Assembly (NCBI GenBank): GCA_030537615.1
Contig: JAUNVP010000013.1
Location: forward strand, 1-64,000
DNA: 64,000 nt
Origin: Actinomycetaceae bacterium
Lineage (GTDB): Bacteria; Actinomycetota; Actinomycetes; Actinomycetales; Actinomycetaceae
Reading direction: 5' to 3'
Shown piece after piece: positions 62,687 to 64,000 of the stretch (position 1 is the first letter of the stretch; every line of letters begins with the position of its first letter). A program made the position numbers and the translations under genes. A model generated the notes under the pieces. The model made no database searches. It was not told where the DNA came from and worked only from the letters and a program-made list of their open reading frames with translations.

Positions 62687-63985
62687 ATGACTACTCTTCC
62701 TTCTCCGGACCACACCGCGCACGCTGAAGATTTCGCTCGCTTTATCACCTCCTCGCCGTCGTCTTACCACGCCGCGGCAGAAGTCACTCGCCGGTTGATT
62801 GACCTCGGGTTCACCCAACTCGATGAAGCCGAGACGTTCACACGTGAGCCGGGTACCTCCTTTGTTGTCCGCGACGGAGCGGTGATCGCGTGGATCATTC
62901 CTGAGGGCGAATCTCCGGCAGGGTTCCGAATCGTGGGAAGCCACACGGACTCTCCCGCACTCAAAGTCAAACCGTCGGGATCCCACGTCACTGCGGATGG
63001 CTGGGGACAAATTGATGTCGAAATTTACGGAGGAATGCTCCTTAACTCATGGCTTGACCGCGAACTTGGCTTTGCCGGGCGCATAATCGATCGCGCTGGC
63101 ACGAGCCACCTGGTATCAACCGGCCCGGTCGCCCGCGTCCCTCAACTAGCCATTCACCTGGACAGAGAAGTCACCACCAAGGGCCTCACCCTCGATAAAC
63201 AGCGCCACATGCAGCCGGTCTGGACTTTTCCATCCTCTGACGTGCCGTGCATATTCGACCACTTAGCTGAGATTGCGGGGATCGGTAGTGCCGACACTAT
63301 CTCGGGACACGATCTCGTATCTTTCACGACCGAAGCTCCCGCAATATTTGGGGATGAAGGCGAGTTCTTCGCCGCCGGACGGCAGGATAATCTGTCTTCG
63401 GTTCACGCCTCACTGGTTGCTTTTGAGAATATCGTTCACTCCAATAGCGTCGGCTCCGATATTGCCGTCTTCGCCGCTTTTGATCACGAAGAAGTGGGTT
63501 CGTCCACCCGATCAGGTGCCGCGGGGCCGTTCCTCGAAACCGTTTTGCGACGGCTCGCCCTGACCTACGGCGGCGACGACCACTACTACCGGATGCTGGC
63601 ACAGTCCACGTGCATTTCCGCTGATGCCGCCCACAGCGTTCATCCCAATTATGATGATCGACACGATCCGCGGAATAAACCCGTACCCGGTCATGGTCCG
63701 GTGCTGAAAGTCAATGCCAACCAGCGCTACGCTACTGACGCAACGGGTAGTGCGCTGTTCGACCGGATATGCCTCGCAGCCGACGTTCCCTACCAGACGT
63801 TCGTGTCGAATAACTCCGTGCCGTGCGGCTCGACCATCGGCCCATTCATTGCCACCCGCATTGGGATTCCAACCGTGGATGTCGGCATCGGCCTGCTTTC
63901 GATGCATTCGGCACGCGAAATGAGCCACGTGTCAGACCACTACTATCTGTCGTCTGTTCTCACCAGCTACTGGGAGGGCGCGTGA
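62687..63985 (+). CDS. M18-family aspartyl aminopeptidase
   Basis: This metallo-aminopeptidase removes acidic N-terminal residues. It has 432 aa, metal-binding GSHTDSP, DHEEVGSSTRSGAAG, SADAAHSVHPNYDDRHDP and a C-terminal HSAREMSHVSDHYYLSSVL. ATG 62687 has TATGAT (62674-62679) at 7 nt, which suggests a leaderless transcript. In-frame alternatives upstream (62645, 62675) would place coding sequence over the promoter. Confidence 0.93.
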   Translation: MTTLPSPDHTAHAEDFARFITSSPSSYHAAAEVTRRLIDLGFTQLDEAETFTREPGTSFVVRDGAVIAWIIPEGESPAGFRIVGSHTDSPALKVKPSGSHVTADGWGQIDVEIYGGMLLNSWLDRELGFAGRIIDRAGTSHLVSTGPVARVPQLAIHLDREVTTKGLTLDKQRHMQPVWTFPSSDVPCIFDHLAEIAGIGSADTISGHDLVSFTTEAPAIFGDEGEFFAAGRQDNLSSVHASLVAFENIVHSNSVGSDIAVFAAFDHEEVGSSTRSGAAGPFLETVLRRLALTYGGDDHYYRMLAQSTCISADAAHSVHPNYDDRHDPRNKPVPGHGPVLKVNANQRYATDATGSALFDRICLAADVPYQTFVSNNSVPCGSTIGPFIATRIGIPTVDVGIGLLSMHSAREMSHVSDHYYLSSVLTSYWEGA

Positions 63986-64000
63986 GCTACTCCACCGAAG
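63981..64000 (+). CDS. Start of next gene (cut by window edge)
   Basis: GTG at 63981 overlaps the aminopeptidase stop (GTGA), and GGGAGGGC lies just upstream. The frame reads V-S-Y-S-T-E before the window ends, so nothing can be said about function. Confidence 0.4.

Overview
The window looks like a chromosomal segment of a high-GC Gram-positive bacterium (Actinomycetota). It carries an HspR/HAIR-controlled dnaK-grpE-dnaJ-hspR operon, a DasR/NagR-type GntR regulator with dre operators, an actinobacterial SatD-type protein, an MsiK/UgpC-type shared ABC ATPase, DUF4032, and promoters that look leaderless. The gene set (lacto-N-biose phosphorylase, fucosidase, sulfatase with its maturase, GlcNAc-type PTS) points to a host-associated, mucin- or glycan-feeding organism, probably Actinomycetaceae. 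That placement is an inference.

Layout. 1-3 kb: a tRNA-Thr cut by the window edge, a DsbA-like membrane-anchored thiol protein and a transmembrane Ser/Thr kinase. 3-28 kb: a glycan-catabolism region. It holds the shared ABC ATPase (3.1 kb), a cytosolic formylglycine-type sulfatase, a DUF4032-glycerophosphodiesterase pair, an ABC importer with a GH112 phosphorylase and a DeoR regulator (8.3-14.8 kb, minus), a divergent SIS/ROK/PfkB/class II aldolase operon (15-18.6 kb, plus), the anaerobic sulfatase-maturing enzyme, and a fucosidase-plus-importer cassette (20-24.7 kb) framed by an exact 42-bp direct repeat. A TauE-type exporter and class II fructose-bisphosphate aldolase follow. 28-36 kb: a split GlcNAc/glucose-family PTS (HPr, EIIA, two EIIB, EIIC, EI) around the dasR-like gene. 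36-43 kb: housekeeping genes, an intergenic repeat element and clpB with a HAIR site and a canonical parS. 43-53 kb: a prolyl oligopeptidase, cell-envelope proteins, an asparagine synthetase carrying a CofE-like C-terminal domain, a K+ channel, and a DsbB-like/beta-propeller fusion with a 55-aa partner. 53-57 kb: the dnaK heat-shock operon. 57-64 kb: SatD, LysE exporter, threonine synthase, acetyltransferase and M18 aminopeptidase.

How the genes fit together. Neither the sulfatase, the GH112 phosphorylase nor the fucosidase has a signal peptide. The likely scheme is that oligosaccharides (galacto-/lacto-N-biose, fucosylated and sulfated forms) are imported intact by two ABC systems that lack their own ATPase, energised by the shared ATPase, then desulfated, defucosylated and phosphorolysed in the cytosol. 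The amino sugar would feed the ROK kinase, SIS isomerase/deaminase, PfkB kinase and aldolase. No hexosamine-6-phosphate deacetylase is in the window. Matching dre operators link the GH112-associated importer and the PTS to the DasR-like regulator. Two HAIR sites at dnaK and one at clpB link these to HspR.

The most unusual items are the AsnB-CofE-like fusion, the 42-bp repeat around the fucosidase cassette, the DsbB-like domain fused to a beta-propeller-like region, the parS/HAIR/terminator cluster at clpB, and a repeat element built on a 15-bp motif in two intergenic regions.
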